From: Clostridiales bacterium
Lineage (GTDB): Bacteria; Bacillota; Clostridia; Lachnospirales; Lachnospiraceae
NCBI GenBank assembly: GCA_018376135.1
Contig: JAHABX010000007.1
Span: 61,057 to 125,056, forward strand
DNA: 64,000 nucleotides
Reading direction: 5' to 3'
The notes beneath the pieces are model-generated. The model saw nothing but the letters and a program-made list of their open reading frames with translations. It searched no databases and was not told where the DNA came from. The position numbers were made by a program, and so were the translations under genes. Shown piece by piece: positions 35,046 to 43,605 of the stretch; position 1 is the stretch's first letter; every line of letters begins with the position of its first letter.

Positions 35046-35831
35046 ATGGATTACACGGCAAGATATGGGTTGGAGTTCAATCCTTTCTTAAAAAACTCAA
35101 AAGAAGTCCTCGTGGAAACGCAGGAATATAAGGAAGCCATGTTCCGTCTGAACTATCTGCTTGCAACAAAAGGCTTCGGGCTTCTTACCGGCAGCGCAGG
35201 AAGAGGCAAGACTACTGCCGTCCGCAGCTGGGCTTCCGGGCTCAACACTTCCCTTTATAAGGTCGTCTACTCAAGCCTTTCCACCCTGACTGTGAATGAT
35301 TTCTATCGCAACCTTGCATTACAGCTGGGCGCACAGCCTGCTTTCCGGAAAACAGACAACTTCCGGATCATACAGGATGAGATCACACGGTCTGTCCTCG
35401 AAAAGCGCCAGACACCGGTCATTATCATCGATGAAGCGAATTATATCGGAAATGCTGTGCTTAACGACTTGAAGATGCTGTTCAACTTTGAAATGGATTC
35501 CAGAGACAGGGCTGTCATTCTGCTTTCCGGTTTACCCCAGCTTAACAGCACCCTTCGTTTGAGCATCCATGAACCTTTTCGCCAGCGGATCGTCATGAAC
35601 TATAACCTTGAGGGCATGACAAAATCAGAAGGGCATTCCTATATCAACGCCAAGCTCAAAGGTGCTGGCTGTACCCAGACTGTATTTGAGGAGAATGCAC
35701 TCGAAGCAATCCTGAATGCAGCCAATGGTACTCCCCGTATGATCAACAAGCTCTGCAATGCAACTCCTGGATATTTTCCCGAACCTTGCCAGCTTTTTGC
35801 CGCTTCGGCAGGACTTTTAGGAAATATCTGA
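35046..35831 (+). CDS. ExeA/TniB-like AAA ATPase of the transposon
   Basis: 261 residues. Walker A GSAGRGKTT near residue 47, Walker B VIIIDEANYI near residue 130, sensor-type GLPQLNSTL. These ATPases choose target DNA and activate the transposase. GGAG precedes the ATG at 35046, two bases after the transposase stop. The last 25 residues (from LCNATPGYF) do not look like the family, so the gene seems to have lost its natural end. Confidence 0.85.
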   Translation: MDYTARYGLEFNPFLKNSKEVLVETQEYKEAMFRLNYLLATKGFGLLTGSAGRGKTTAVRSWASGLNTSLYKVVYSSLSTLTVNDFYRNLALQLGAQPAFRKTDNFRIIQDEITRSVLEKRQTPVIIIDEANYIGNAVLNDLKMLFNFEMDSRDRAVILLSGLPQLNSTLRLSIHEPFRQRIVMNYNLEGMTKSEGHSYINAKLKGAGCTQTVFEENALEAILNAANGTPRMINKLCNATPGYFPEPCQLFAASAGLLGNI

Positions 35832-35868
35832 TGATGCAGTTGTAAAAGCAGCATCATCAAGAACTATA

Positions 35869-37402
35869 TCACGAGATAATCTCAATATCAGCACCTCCAG
35901 CTCTTGCTTCACGAATCTTTTCAAGCAGCGGTTCTTTGATTTCTGATGTCAAAAGATTACATAACTGCTCAGCCTCATCGTATTCTTCTATATCTGCATA
36001 ACACTGAATACGGAAAGTAACTGCCGCAAGATCCGTCGGATCTTTAATCATTGCATTCCGGAAATATTTGATTAATTCTCTATATTTTTCTGTCGCTTCC
36101 GGCGCTCCTAACTGTTTCATGGCATTTGCTTCTGCATATTTTCCTACATAAGAATTCTGAATGCTTTCACTCGCCTGTAAAACCCTTGCGTACTCAATTA
36201 CCTTATTAAAATCCCTTTTCAACGTATATGCACCAATGTACAATCTGTTAATCTGATCTGTATTATCCGCTGAATATTCTACATTTTCTGTTTCAGCCAA
36301 CCGATATGCAGACACATCTTCAGTTTCTTCTTCATCGTCAATTTCAGTGAAATATTCTCTGTTTCCATCTTCATCCAGTTCAATACTTTCTGCCATTTCT
36401 TCCAAACCATATTCACCAAACTCTTCTTCAATTCTAACCCTGTCTTCTTCTATCATGACTTCCACATCATATTCCGTCAGTTCTACAGAATCAAATATCT
36501 TTTCTTCCACTTCGAATCCATTGTTATAAGCCTCTGCCGGACTCTGTACAGCATTCAGACAATGAATGACCTGATCCGGATTCTCAAGCTGCAGATTTAT
36601 CTCTGCCGCATCTATGTAACGCTTCATTACATCCTTTATTTCCGGTTTTAATGTAGTTAACGCTTTCTCAATCAATGCGAGAACCGAATGAAAATGTGCC
36701 TTGTTCTGATCTTCTAGATATTTTTCCAATTCAAGTGACATACTGTCAAAGTAAAAATCCATAGTCGGAGAAGCAAATCTCTCTGCACGTTTCAACTCTC
36801 TCTCTGCCGTCTCCAGACGTTTTGCTTGAATCAGCAGTTTAAATGCAATCTGATATCCCTTATACTCTGATGGATCAATCAGCTTCATCTGATTGGCAGT
36901 CAGAAGTCCGTTACGGATATCATTTTTCATACCATAAATAACTGCCTTACGCTGTAGAATGTCCATATCTACACCTACCAGCTGCTCTGCTTTTTCAAGG
37001 TTCACAAGTGCATCATCTATCTTCCAATGTCAAAACAGATAATCCCAAGCACTGTGTATAACTGTACAAGGTTCTCCGACATGCATCCCAATTCTTCCGC
37101 CTTTACAAAGTTCTTCATTGCATCGGAAAGTTTGTCATTGGTCGCAAGAGCAAATCCGAGATCATAATATCGATTTCCATTATTTAAATCCCACTTTACG
37201 GCACTCTTGTAAGCCTTATAGCTTCATTATAACGTCCCAGTGACATACAGGCATTTGCTGCACATTTGTATTCCTCCGGATTATTAATTTCCAGTTTTAT
37301 CGCTTCTGTTGCCAGATTCAATGCCTCTTCATTCTGTTGGTTTATAAAGGCTAATCTCGAATCCGCGAGAAACTGTGATACTTTTTCTTTATTATCGGAC
37401 AT
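35869..37402 (-). pseudogene. Tetratricopeptide-repeat protein with two single-base frameshifts
   Basis: Start ATG 37402 with TTAGGAGG upstream. Frame 1 reads MSDNKEKVSQFLADSRLAF to SLGRYNEAI; frame 2 continues AYKSAVKWDLNNGNRYYDLG to FDIGR; frame 3 (37005-35869) runs to the end. Adding one base at 37216-37217 and one near 37020 gives a single protein of about 510 residues made of TPR units with an acidic middle part. It lies directly downstream of the SUKH immunity genes. The role is unknown. Both breaks are losses of one A on the coding strand. Confidence 0.8.
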
Positions 37403-37428
37403 TCTAACCCCTCCTAATCTCACTGACT

Positions 37429-37908
37429 TTATTCTTCAAAAGCCAACTCATAACAATTTTCAACAAATTCCGTAAAAGACCTGGCAACTACACTCATAAC
37501 CATACACCCCGTCGTCTGTTCTTCTAATTCATGATCACAGAAAAATATCCTGCCATAATTTTCTTCCGCAACACTCATACATATAAGATTTCCACTCGGA
37601 TCATCTGCAATCGGCAAGATATTTGGTGGAATTTCTCCATTCTCCCGAAGTATGCGATATATTTTTTTCAAATCATCATCTTCATATGTTTCTTCATCAT
37701 ATATCACTAAAAATTCTTGTATCATAGAACTGGATTCTGCTTCGGCTGCTACATCAAAAAAATCAAAGCCCCAATCCAGCTCCGACATTCCCCCATTATT
37801 TTTCAGCATAAATTCTTTATAATCTTCCGGCAAACTAACACCCAGCTCTTTTTCAAATTTTGCAATATCATCATGACTTAATTGTTTTCCCGAATCTTGT
37901 ATCTGCAT
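37429..37908 (-). CDS. SMI1/KNR4 (SUKH) family immunity protein
   Basis: 159 residues of SUKH fold: LGVSLPEDYKEFMLKNNGG near residue 22, then PIADDPSGNLICM and a C-terminal FTEFVENCY. SUKH proteins neutralise nuclease toxins of polymorphic toxin systems. The coding frame is open upstream and reads, without a stop, the tip of an HNH-type toxin (37909-38211). GGGAGG lies 11 bases before the chosen ATG at 37908. Confidence 0.85.
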   Translation of the reverse strand: MQIQDSGKQLSHDDIAKFEKELGVSLPEDYKEFMLKNNGGMSELDWGFDFFDVAAEAESSSMIQEFLVIYDEETYEDDDLKKIYRILRENGEIPPNILPIADDPSGNLICMSVAEENYGRIFFCDHELEEQTTGCMVMSVVARSFTEFVENCYELAFEE

Positions 37909-38211
37909 AATACATTCATTCCTCCCTATTTTATTAATAGAAAATCCGCCTGTATGGGCAAAGCCGCCCAATCCTGCGTCATGAACACTTTTCTGTACCA
38001 AAAGCATACTCTCTCCATCTTCCATTTGATGCCAAATATACCCCTTTGAAGCCTTTCTTCCCGATAATCCAATTTTCCGGTTTGCACGACCATAATCAAT
38101 ATTTCTATCTCCAGAATATTGTATTTTGACAGGCTCCGAATATTTAGGATGTGCATATGGTCTAAAATCAGGATAGCCTTTTTTGCTGTAAGTTACTTTT
38201 ACAGGGGCTCA
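37909..38211 (-). pseudogene. Polymorphic-toxin C-terminal tip (HNH/LHH nuclease), in frame with the SUKH gene
   Basis: About 100 codons reading KVTYSKKGYPDFRPYAHPK, then GYIWHQMEDGESMLLVQKSV and HDAGLGGFAHTGG. The W-H-Q...DG...MLLV...HD...HTGG pattern is that of HNH/EndoVII-like toxin tips carried by Rhs, LXG and WapA proteins. The toxin body is absent. No stop separates it from the SUKH start. Confidence 0.7.
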
Positions 38212-38319
38212 GTGAATTCCATTTTTACATCTGATATATTTTTTCTCCTCATCGCGGCAATACCGGTCATGAATTATGACATCTTCAACAATCACAAATT
38301 CACCGACTTTATTACTCAT
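38209..38319 (-). pseudogene. C-terminal fragment of a paralogue of the 39365-39829 protein
   Basis: A 36-codon frame reads VIVEDVIIHDRYCRDEEKKY and stops. It matches VVEDVLIHDQYCYDEEKAY at the end of the protein at 39365. It overlaps the end of the SUKH gene at 38312 by eight bases, and the toxin tip begins right at its stop. Confidence 0.65.
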
Positions 38320-38719
38320 GCAACATTCCTACAAATTCTGTAAAAGTGGCACATACAAATTGGGATACATCAGTATCCTCATGATTCCAAAATACAATCC
38401 TTTTTTCCTCATCTTGAAAATCATAACAAAACAAATTTCCAAACGGGTCTTCTGCAATTGGTATTAAATGCGTACTTTTTAAATATTCTGTTTCCTCAAA
38501 AATATCGAGTATGAAACTTTCATCATCTTCCAAAAAACTAACCAGATTGTTAACAACTTCAATATTTCCATTGATTGTAATTTTATTCGGTGTCGGATAA
38601 CCACCATCATATTTTTTTATAATACATAAAAAATCTTCCGGAAAATCAACTTTCAAAATACTTTCTACATGATCTACTATATCTTCCGTTATTATATTTG
38701 ATTCAGAATTCCAATTCAT
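38312..38719 (-). CDS. SMI1/KNR4 (SUKH) family immunity protein
   Basis: 135 residues. VDFPEDFLCIIKKYDGGYP near residue 24 and IPIAEDPFGNLFCYDF near residue 85 are the SUKH landmarks, with a closing ATFTEFVGML. It follows a toxin tip (38742-38852) by 22 bases. No strong ribosome site (GAGGAAA) but the ATG at 38719 fits. Confidence 0.85.
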   Translation of the reverse strand: MNWNSESNIITEDIVDHVESILKVDFPEDFLCIIKKYDGGYPTPNKITINGNIEVVNNLVSFLEDDESFILDIFEETEYLKSTHLIPIAEDPFGNLFCYDFQDEEKRIVFWNHEDTDVSQFVCATFTEFVGMLHE

Positions 38720-38741
38720 TGCTATTTCCTCTTCCGTTTTC

Positions 38742-38852
38742 TAATTTCCTGATCCCCAAATGCTAAATCCACCTACATGACCTGTTTTACGATGTATCTT
38801 TCTATTTACAAGCTGCATCTTTCCTGCCTCTTGATTGTGATGCCATGTATAA
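38742..38852 (-). pseudogene. Second polymorphic-toxin tip (WHH/LHH-type HNH nuclease)
   Basis: 37 codons: YTWHHNQEAGKMQLVNRKIH then TGHVGGFSIWGSGN and a stop. This is the conserved end of WHH/LHH toxin domains. It is joined at 38852 to a fragment of the immunity-like paralogue. Confidence 0.75.
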
Positions 38853-38920
38853 CACCATCATATTCCAAATACAGTTCTTCTGTCGAAATATCCGGAAAGA
38901 ATTCAACCGCAATACAAAAA
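38853..38920 (-). pseudogene. Internal fragment of a paralogue of the 39365-39829 protein
   Basis: The frame reads AVEFFPDISTEELYLEYDG, nearly the same as AVEFFPDISAEEMYLEYDG in the intact protein. It breaks off exactly where the second toxin tip starts. Confidence 0.7.
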
Positions 38921-38924
38921 CGCT

Positions 38925-39347
38925 TTAGTCAAACTCACTGTCGTCTATGTTATAAATATAGTTTACAAAATCATTAAAATTGCCTGCTACAATCTCAACA
39001 TCATCATAATCAACAGAATCACCTGGCAATTCAACGATTGGTTTTTTATCTACACTCATATCAAAAGCATAAATCATTCCCCCACGGTCTGAGGCAAAAT
39101 AAAATAATTCAGGATGATAATCGTTAATCTTATCCTCACCATTAGAACTAATCAATTCCTCCAATCCAAAAATCGCAATATAACCATATTCACCGACTGG
39201 TCCTTCGCCACCATTATGTAAAAGTAAAAATTCCTTATATTGCTTTGGAAAAGTGAAATGAAAGCCCTTTTCTACGAAAGAAATTTCATCCGCATTCACA
39301 GGCTTTTCTAATCTCATTTGATTTAATTTATCTAAATAATCAATCAC
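38925..39347 (-). CDS. SMI1/KNR4 (SUKH) family immunity protein
   Basis: 140 residues, with FTFPKQYKEFLLLHNGGEG near residue 31, the GxxGxxxIFGLEEL segment and FNDFVNYIYN at the end, typical of SUKH-1. It lies 17 bases after the 39365 gene on the same strand. No toxin gene is directly upstream; a toxin fragment lies downstream. Confidence 0.88.
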   Translation of the reverse strand: MIDYLDKLNQMRLEKPVNADEISFVEKGFHFTFPKQYKEFLLLHNGGEGPVGEYGYIAIFGLEELISSNGEDKINDYHPELFYFASDRGGMIYAFDMSVDKKPIVELPGDSVDYDDVEIVAGNFNDFVNYIYNIDDSEFD

Positions 39348-39364
39348 TCTATCTTACCTCCAAT

Positions 39365-39829
39365 TTACAGTTTCTGTTCTTCTATGTACGCTTTTTCTTC
39401 ATCGTAACAATACTGATCATGTATCAAGACATCCTCAACAACTTCGTCTGGACAATACACCTTTAACCCAAGTTTCTGACTCGAATATCCTTCTCCATCC
39501 TCATCCTCTGTCAAATCATCTGTTATTCTATGTAATTGTTCAAGCATAACCTGTATATCCTTACTCAAACAAACTTTTACACCATCATATTCCAAATACA
39601 TTTCTTCTGCCGAAATATCCGGAAAGAATTCAACCGCCTCCAAAAGTTGTCTATTGTTGCATAGCGTATGCATGTATCCATAATCATCCAAATATCGATC
39701 TTCAATGGGATACCCATACATACATGTTGAAATTCGTTTTCCACATATTTTTTCAGCCTGACTCCGTTCCATCCCAAATACAAAATCTCCCACCTGCCTG
39801 TAAGGAATCAATTTCATTAAAACTGTCAT
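39365..39829 (-). CDS. Putative immunity-type protein of unknown family
   Basis: 154 residues, acidic, no membrane segment. Not a family I can name with certainty. Fragments of close paralogues occur twice downstream (38853-38920 and 38209-38319), each fused to a toxin tip, which ties the family to the toxin-immunity array. AGGGGG precedes the ATG at 39829; an in-frame ATG at 39817 is also possible. Confidence 0.65.
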   Translation of the reverse strand: MTVLMKLIPYRQVGDFVFGMERSQAEKICGKRISTCMYGYPIEDRYLDDYGYMHTLCNNRQLLEAVEFFPDISAEEMYLEYDGVKVCLSKDIQVMLEQLHRITDDLTEDEDGEGYSSQKLGLKVYCPDEVVEDVLIHDQYCYDEEKAYIEEQKL

Positions 39830-39884
39830 TTAACTTCCCCCTATTATTTATTTAAAAATGCTAATACTATAAACCACAGCACTC

Positions 39885-40295
39885 TTATCGAAGAAGAGGC
39901 TTAAGCTTCTCCATAAGAACCTCTTCATTTTTCTTTTTCAATTCACACTCCCATATTCGTATAACTGTCCATCCACGGTTTGTAAACAGTTCGCTAACTT
40001 TTTTATCATGTGCGATATTGCGAATACGTTTTTGGGTCCAATAATCTTCATTTTGCTTAGGTCTGGTGTTTCTACAGTCATGCCCATGCCAAAAACATCC
40101 GTCCACAAATACAGCAATTTGCTTATCCATGAATACAAAGTCAGGATGACCCTTTACTGGATAATTTCTTCTCCAGCCGCTTATATTATTCTCCTTGAAA
40201 AAGGCTATTAGTCTCAATTCCGTACTTTTGTTTCCAGAAGACTTAACACTTTTCATAATGGCAGATCTTTTACCCTTATCAAACGTATCAGCCAT
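39885..40295 (-). CDS. vsr: Very short patch repair endonuclease (Vsr)
   Basis: 136 residues. Core motifs: RNYPVKGHPDFVFMDKQIAV (metal-binding D) and FVDGCFWHGHDC, with a C-terminal TVIRIWECEL. Vsr nicks T:G mismatches that arise from deamination of 5-methylcytosine next to a Dcm-type methylase. No cytosine methylase gene is in the window, so it may be the remnant of a restriction-modification locus. The start was set at 40295 (MADTFDKGKRS). Confidence 0.93.
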   Translation of the reverse strand: MADTFDKGKRSAIMKSVKSSGNKSTELRLIAFFKENNISGWRRNYPVKGHPDFVFMDKQIAVFVDGCFWHGHDCRNTRPKQNEDYWTQKRIRNIAHDKKVSELFTNRGWTVIRIWECELKKKNEEVLMEKLKPLLR

Positions 40296-40339
40296 TTCCA
40301 AATCTCCCTCTTTCAAGCGATTTACCACATTTCGGTTAG

Positions 40340-40961
40340 CTATCTGCTATCCCGTAATACATAAAACAGATTAAGATTTCCAATTCCCAAAACCCGCTGC
40401 CTTGTCATAACTAAATCATCATATGACATTACGGTAGTATGTGCTGATAACCTCCGAATTGTTTCATTTAAGTCTCTTAAAATATCCACCGCATCACCTA
40501 ATAGTTTTGCGTTATGCTTAATGTCGCGTTGTATTTCCTACGCAATTCAACCATCGGGTATGTACGATGAGAACACTTGTCCAATAAGAATACGCATTCG
40601 CCCAATGTCATATCTCTCGATTCCTTCAGCTTATCGTAAAAATAATTACGTTGAGCCAGCAAATTAACATTTGACGTCGCCTTAAATGGGTCAAAAATCA
40701 ATTCATTCATCTCAACCTCTAATGCTCGGCAGTATCCAAACAGATTGGTGCATAATCTGCAGTTTCACAAGCTGACACCCCACTATATAAGCATTCCGCC
40801 ATTGCAAGTATATCCCGTGTTTTTTCCGACAAATTATCCCATACATGAGGGAAATGATCCACTTCAAGCTTATCCTTATAACTGGGTAATTGTTTTGCCA
40901 GATCTCCATAAGAGAATAGTTGCTGAATTGTAGCATGATTTCTCTCATTTAAGGAGGACAT
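40340..40961 (-). pseudogene. Unidentified protein gene with two frameshifts, next to vsr
   Basis: Three frames join to one protein of about 205 residues. The first (40961-40719) reads KTRDILAMAECLYSGVSACE to CLDTAEH. The second starts at 40710 with MNELIFDPFKATSNVNLLAQ, and the third runs from about 40541 to 40340 with LLGDAVDILRDLNETIRRLS and ends LFYVLRDSR. One base is missing near 40719 and one indel lies near 40536-40541. Mostly helical. Its position directly before vsr suggests that it belonged to a restriction-modification locus. The family is not recognised. Confidence 0.6.
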
Positions 40962-40974
40962 TTCAAAACTGTGC

Positions 40975-41081
40975 GTGTTGGTAACGCTATACGAATTTCC
41001 AAAAAGTCATTTGATGAATGGTTAGACCCCCAGGGCTATCGGCAGATGGTTTTGTCTATGGTACGCAGCACAACAAAATAA
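40975..41081 (+). pseudogene. Excisionase C-terminal fragment
   Basis: Plus-strand frame reading VGNAIRISKKSFDEWLD and a short tail to the stop at 41081. This is the end of MerR-like excisionase helix-turn-helix proteins of Tn916-type elements. The first half is missing, replaced by the gene on the other strand. It lies 130 bases from tRNA-Arg. Confidence 0.65.
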
Positions 41082-41093
41082 GCTGCAAACCCT

Positions 41094-41120
41094 TAAATGA
41101 GAAACATCGTTTCTCATTTA
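41094..41120. repeat. 12-bp perfect inverted repeat near tRNA-Arg
   Basis: TAAATGAGAAAC and GTTTCTCATTTA with a 3-base loop. There is no T tract, so it may be a recombination or regulator site rather than a terminator. Confidence 0.6.
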
Positions 41121-41210
41121 CGCGGTATTTATCAAATGGCTGTTCATGTAAACATGGCAGCCTCTTGACTTATTACTCGCGCAAATAAAGATTTACAGCT
41201 TTTTTATTAA

Positions 41211-41284
41211 CGTTCCCGACGGGATTCGAACCCATGGCCTTCCGCTTAGGAGGCGGACGCTCTATCCTGCTGAGCTACGGAAAC
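41211..41284 (-). tRNA. tRNA-Arg (anticodon CCT)
   Basis: 74 bases. Acceptor GTTTCCG/CGGGAAC, D stem GCTC/GAGC, anticodon stem TCCGC/GCGGA with loop CTCCTAA (anticodon CCT), and T arm GGGTTCGAATCCC. No CCA is encoded. The accessory island begins just beyond its 3' end, a common integration position for tyrosine integrases. Confidence 0.95.
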
Positions 41285-41349
41285 CGACATCATGGTTGTA
41301 GAAAACAAACACTTCCTTTGAAGTGTCTGTCTTCTGCAACCTCTTTACT

Positions 41350-42234
41350 TTACCACGTTTCTTCAAAACGCACAAGACCCTGAAGCCATATTATTCCACG
41401 AAATCTTCTTCCGGAAACAGGTTCTCCCATAAGATCCTTCTGATTAATACAAATATCCATGATGATTCCATTTGTCTCGATGGTAAGAACATATATCTTT
41501 TCTCCGGTCTTATTATTTTCCCGAAGCTCCACATCTATGATATCTCCCATTACATTGTAATGATCACATTCCACACCGCAGGGCATAAAATGTGTAGTTA
41601 CAATAGAGAATACATCTTCATCCGCAATTCTTCTGGAAATCATGGAATAGGTATCCATATCCTCCAGCGTCAGATTCTCAATGGCAGCCTCATCCCCTTC
41701 ACGGGCAGCCTGGATCATCCGATTACGCTCCTGAGTGGACTTGATCTCCGACACTACCGGCGTCTTCTGATAGACCGGCATCAATACTTTTCCTTCTACA
41801 GACAGCCCGGACAGCGTAAGTACCGCAGATACATGATCCATTCTGCCATAACGCTTTCTGTTCAGATACTCTGTTACATTCTGAAGATAAAAGATCAGGG
41901 AAACGCCCAGATTCATATCATCACAGACGCCTGCGTAAGATTCCTTTTCCGCATGTCTCTCGATGACCATATCTTCATACATCTGCTCTGTTCTTCCTGT
42001 AAAATACGGGACACAGTATTCTACCTGGTATTCATCATTTTCATTGTACGTTCCCCGAACAAGAAGCCCCATCTGCTCTGCAAATGCTTTCCTCCGCTCG
42101 GAAAAATCCTCCCCCTCTGCAGTCACTGCAGTCTCTTCTGTCTGATAGCATTCAGCAGTAAATCTGACAAGCTCATCAAAATCTTCCCTCTTCTGAATAC
42201 CACTAAAACCAACTGCTCTTAAATACCGATGCAA
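41350..42234 (-). CDS. DUF3881 family protein
   Basis: 294 residues, matching the DUF3881 family found in Lachnospiraceae near serS and the parAB genes. No membrane segment, no known function. The start is TTG at 42234 with GGAGG eight bases upstream, 12 bases after the serS stop, so it is likely co-transcribed with serS. It borders the accessory island only through tRNA-Arg. Confidence 0.8.
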   Translation of the reverse strand: MHRYLRAVGFSGIQKREDFDELVRFTAECYQTEETAVTAEGEDFSERRKAFAEQMGLLVRGTYNENDEYQVEYCVPYFTGRTEQMYEDMVIERHAEKESYAGVCDDMNLGVSLIFYLQNVTEYLNRKRYGRMDHVSAVLTLSGLSVEGKVLMPVYQKTPVVSEIKSTQERNRMIQAAREGDEAAIENLTLEDMDTYSMISRRIADEDVFSIVTTHFMPCGVECDHYNVMGDIIDVELRENNKTGEKIYVLTIETNGIIMDICINQKDLMGEPVSGRRFRGIIWLQGLVRFEETW

Positions 42235-42246
42235 GAAGGATACCTC

Positions 42247-43524
42247 CTATTTGATTTCTGTCATGCCACCCATGTATGGACGAAGCACTTCCGGAATGCG
42301 TACGCTTCCGTCCGCCTGAAGATTATTCTCCAAAAATGCAATGAGCATACGGGGCGGTGCGACAACTGTATTATTTAATGTATGCGCAAAGTATTTCCCA
42401 TTTTCACCATCCACACGGATTTTTAATCTTCTTGCCTGCGCATCTCCCAGATTGGAGCAGCTTCCCACTTCAAAATACTTCTGCTGTCTTGGAGACCATG
42501 CTTCTACATCGATAGACTTTACCTTCAGATCAGCCAGGTCACCGGAGCAGCATTCCAGAGTACGTACCGGAATATCCAGAGAACGGAACAGATCTACCGT
42601 ATTCTGCCACAGCTTTTCAAACCACATGGGGCTCTCTTCCGGTCTGCAGACAACGATCATCTCCTGCTTTTCAAACTGGTGGATACGGTATACACCTCTC
42701 TCCTCAATACCATGCGCGCCCTTTTCCTTACGGAAACAGGGTGAATAGCTGGTCAGAGTTTTCGGAAGCTCTCCCTCCGGAATAATCGTATCAATAAACT
42801 TGCCGATCATAGAATGCTCGCTGGTACCGATCAAGTAGAGATCCTCTCCCTCGATCTTGTACATCATAGCATCCATCTCCGCAAAACTCATAACGCCTGT
42901 AACTACATTGCTGCGGATCATAAACGGCGGTACACAGTAAGTAAAACCACGATTGATCATAAAATCTCTCGCATAAGAAATCACTGCGGAGTGCAGTCTT
43001 GCAATATCTCCCATAAGATAATAAAAACCATTGCCTGCAACCTTACGTGCGCTGTCCAGATCAATACCGCTGAAACGCTCCATGATCTCTGTATGATACG
43101 GAACTTCAAAATCCGGCACTACCGGCTCACCATATCTGGTGATCTCTACATTTTCAGTATCATCCTTTCCGATTGGAACACTGGGATCAATAATATTCGG
43201 GATCGTCATCATGATTTTGGTGACTTTTTCATCCAGTTCCTTTTCCTTTACAGATAACTCCTCCAAACGGGCAGCATCTGCAGCAACCTGTTTTTTTACT
43301 TCCTCTGCTTCTTCTCTTTTTCCCTGTCCCATCAGCGCACCGATCTGCTTGGACAGCTTGTTGCGCTCAGCACGAAGCTTGTCCGCCTCCTGCTGGGTTG
43401 CTCTCTTTTCTGCATCCAGTGCAATAACCTCATCAACTAACGGCAGCTTTTTGTCCTGGAATTTATTCTTAATATTCTGCTTCACAATGTCAGGATTTTC
43501 TCTGACAAATTTCAGATCTAACAT
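42247..43524 (-). CDS. serS: Serine--tRNA ligase
   Basis: 425 residues. An N-terminal coiled-coil arm (residues about 30-100) grips the long variable arm of tRNA-Ser; the class II core has motif 2 SPCFRKEKGAHG and motif 3 NNTVVAPPRMLIAFLEN. It charges tRNA-Ser in the cytoplasm. AGGAGG precedes the ATG. No T-box was seen in the short upstream gap. Confidence 0.97.
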   Translation of the reverse strand: MLDLKFVRENPDIVKQNIKNKFQDKKLPLVDEVIALDAEKRATQQEADKLRAERNKLSKQIGALMGQGKREEAEEVKKQVAADAARLEELSVKEKELDEKVTKIMMTIPNIIDPSVPIGKDDTENVEITRYGEPVVPDFEVPYHTEIMERFSGIDLDSARKVAGNGFYYLMGDIARLHSAVISYARDFMINRGFTYCVPPFMIRSNVVTGVMSFAEMDAMMYKIEGEDLYLIGTSEHSMIGKFIDTIIPEGELPKTLTSYSPCFRKEKGAHGIEERGVYRIHQFEKQEMIVVCRPEESPMWFEKLWQNTVDLFRSLDIPVRTLECCSGDLADLKVKSIDVEAWSPRQQKYFEVGSCSNLGDAQARRLKIRVDGENGKYFAHTLNNTVVAPPRMLIAFLENNLQADGSVRIPEVLRPYMGGMTEIK

Positions 43525-43605
43525 AATGTCCTCCTGTGTTTTCTGTTATTTCACATTTCTTATTAATATATAATAGTATCCATATTTTTGCAAGGATTGT
43601 TAAGC

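Larger units (their letters stand above)
33340..35850 (+). mobile_element. Transposon remnant: DUF6431-like protein, DDE transposase and AAA ATPase
   Basis: Three co-directional genes in the order zinc protein, DDE transposase, AAA ATPase, as in IS21/Tn552/Mu-like two-component transposons. The first is deleted, the second has a one-base shift, and the third has an abnormal end. No terminal repeats could be fixed; the borders given are approximate. Confidence 0.75.

Noticed and set aside
41323..42222. Plus-strand frame of 299 codons across DUF3881
   Set aside because: It is the antisense shadow of the DUF3881 gene; composition is of shadow type and it has no ribosome site.
43525..43605. T-box or other leader for serS
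   Set aside because: The gap is only about 80 bases, with no T-box core sequence.
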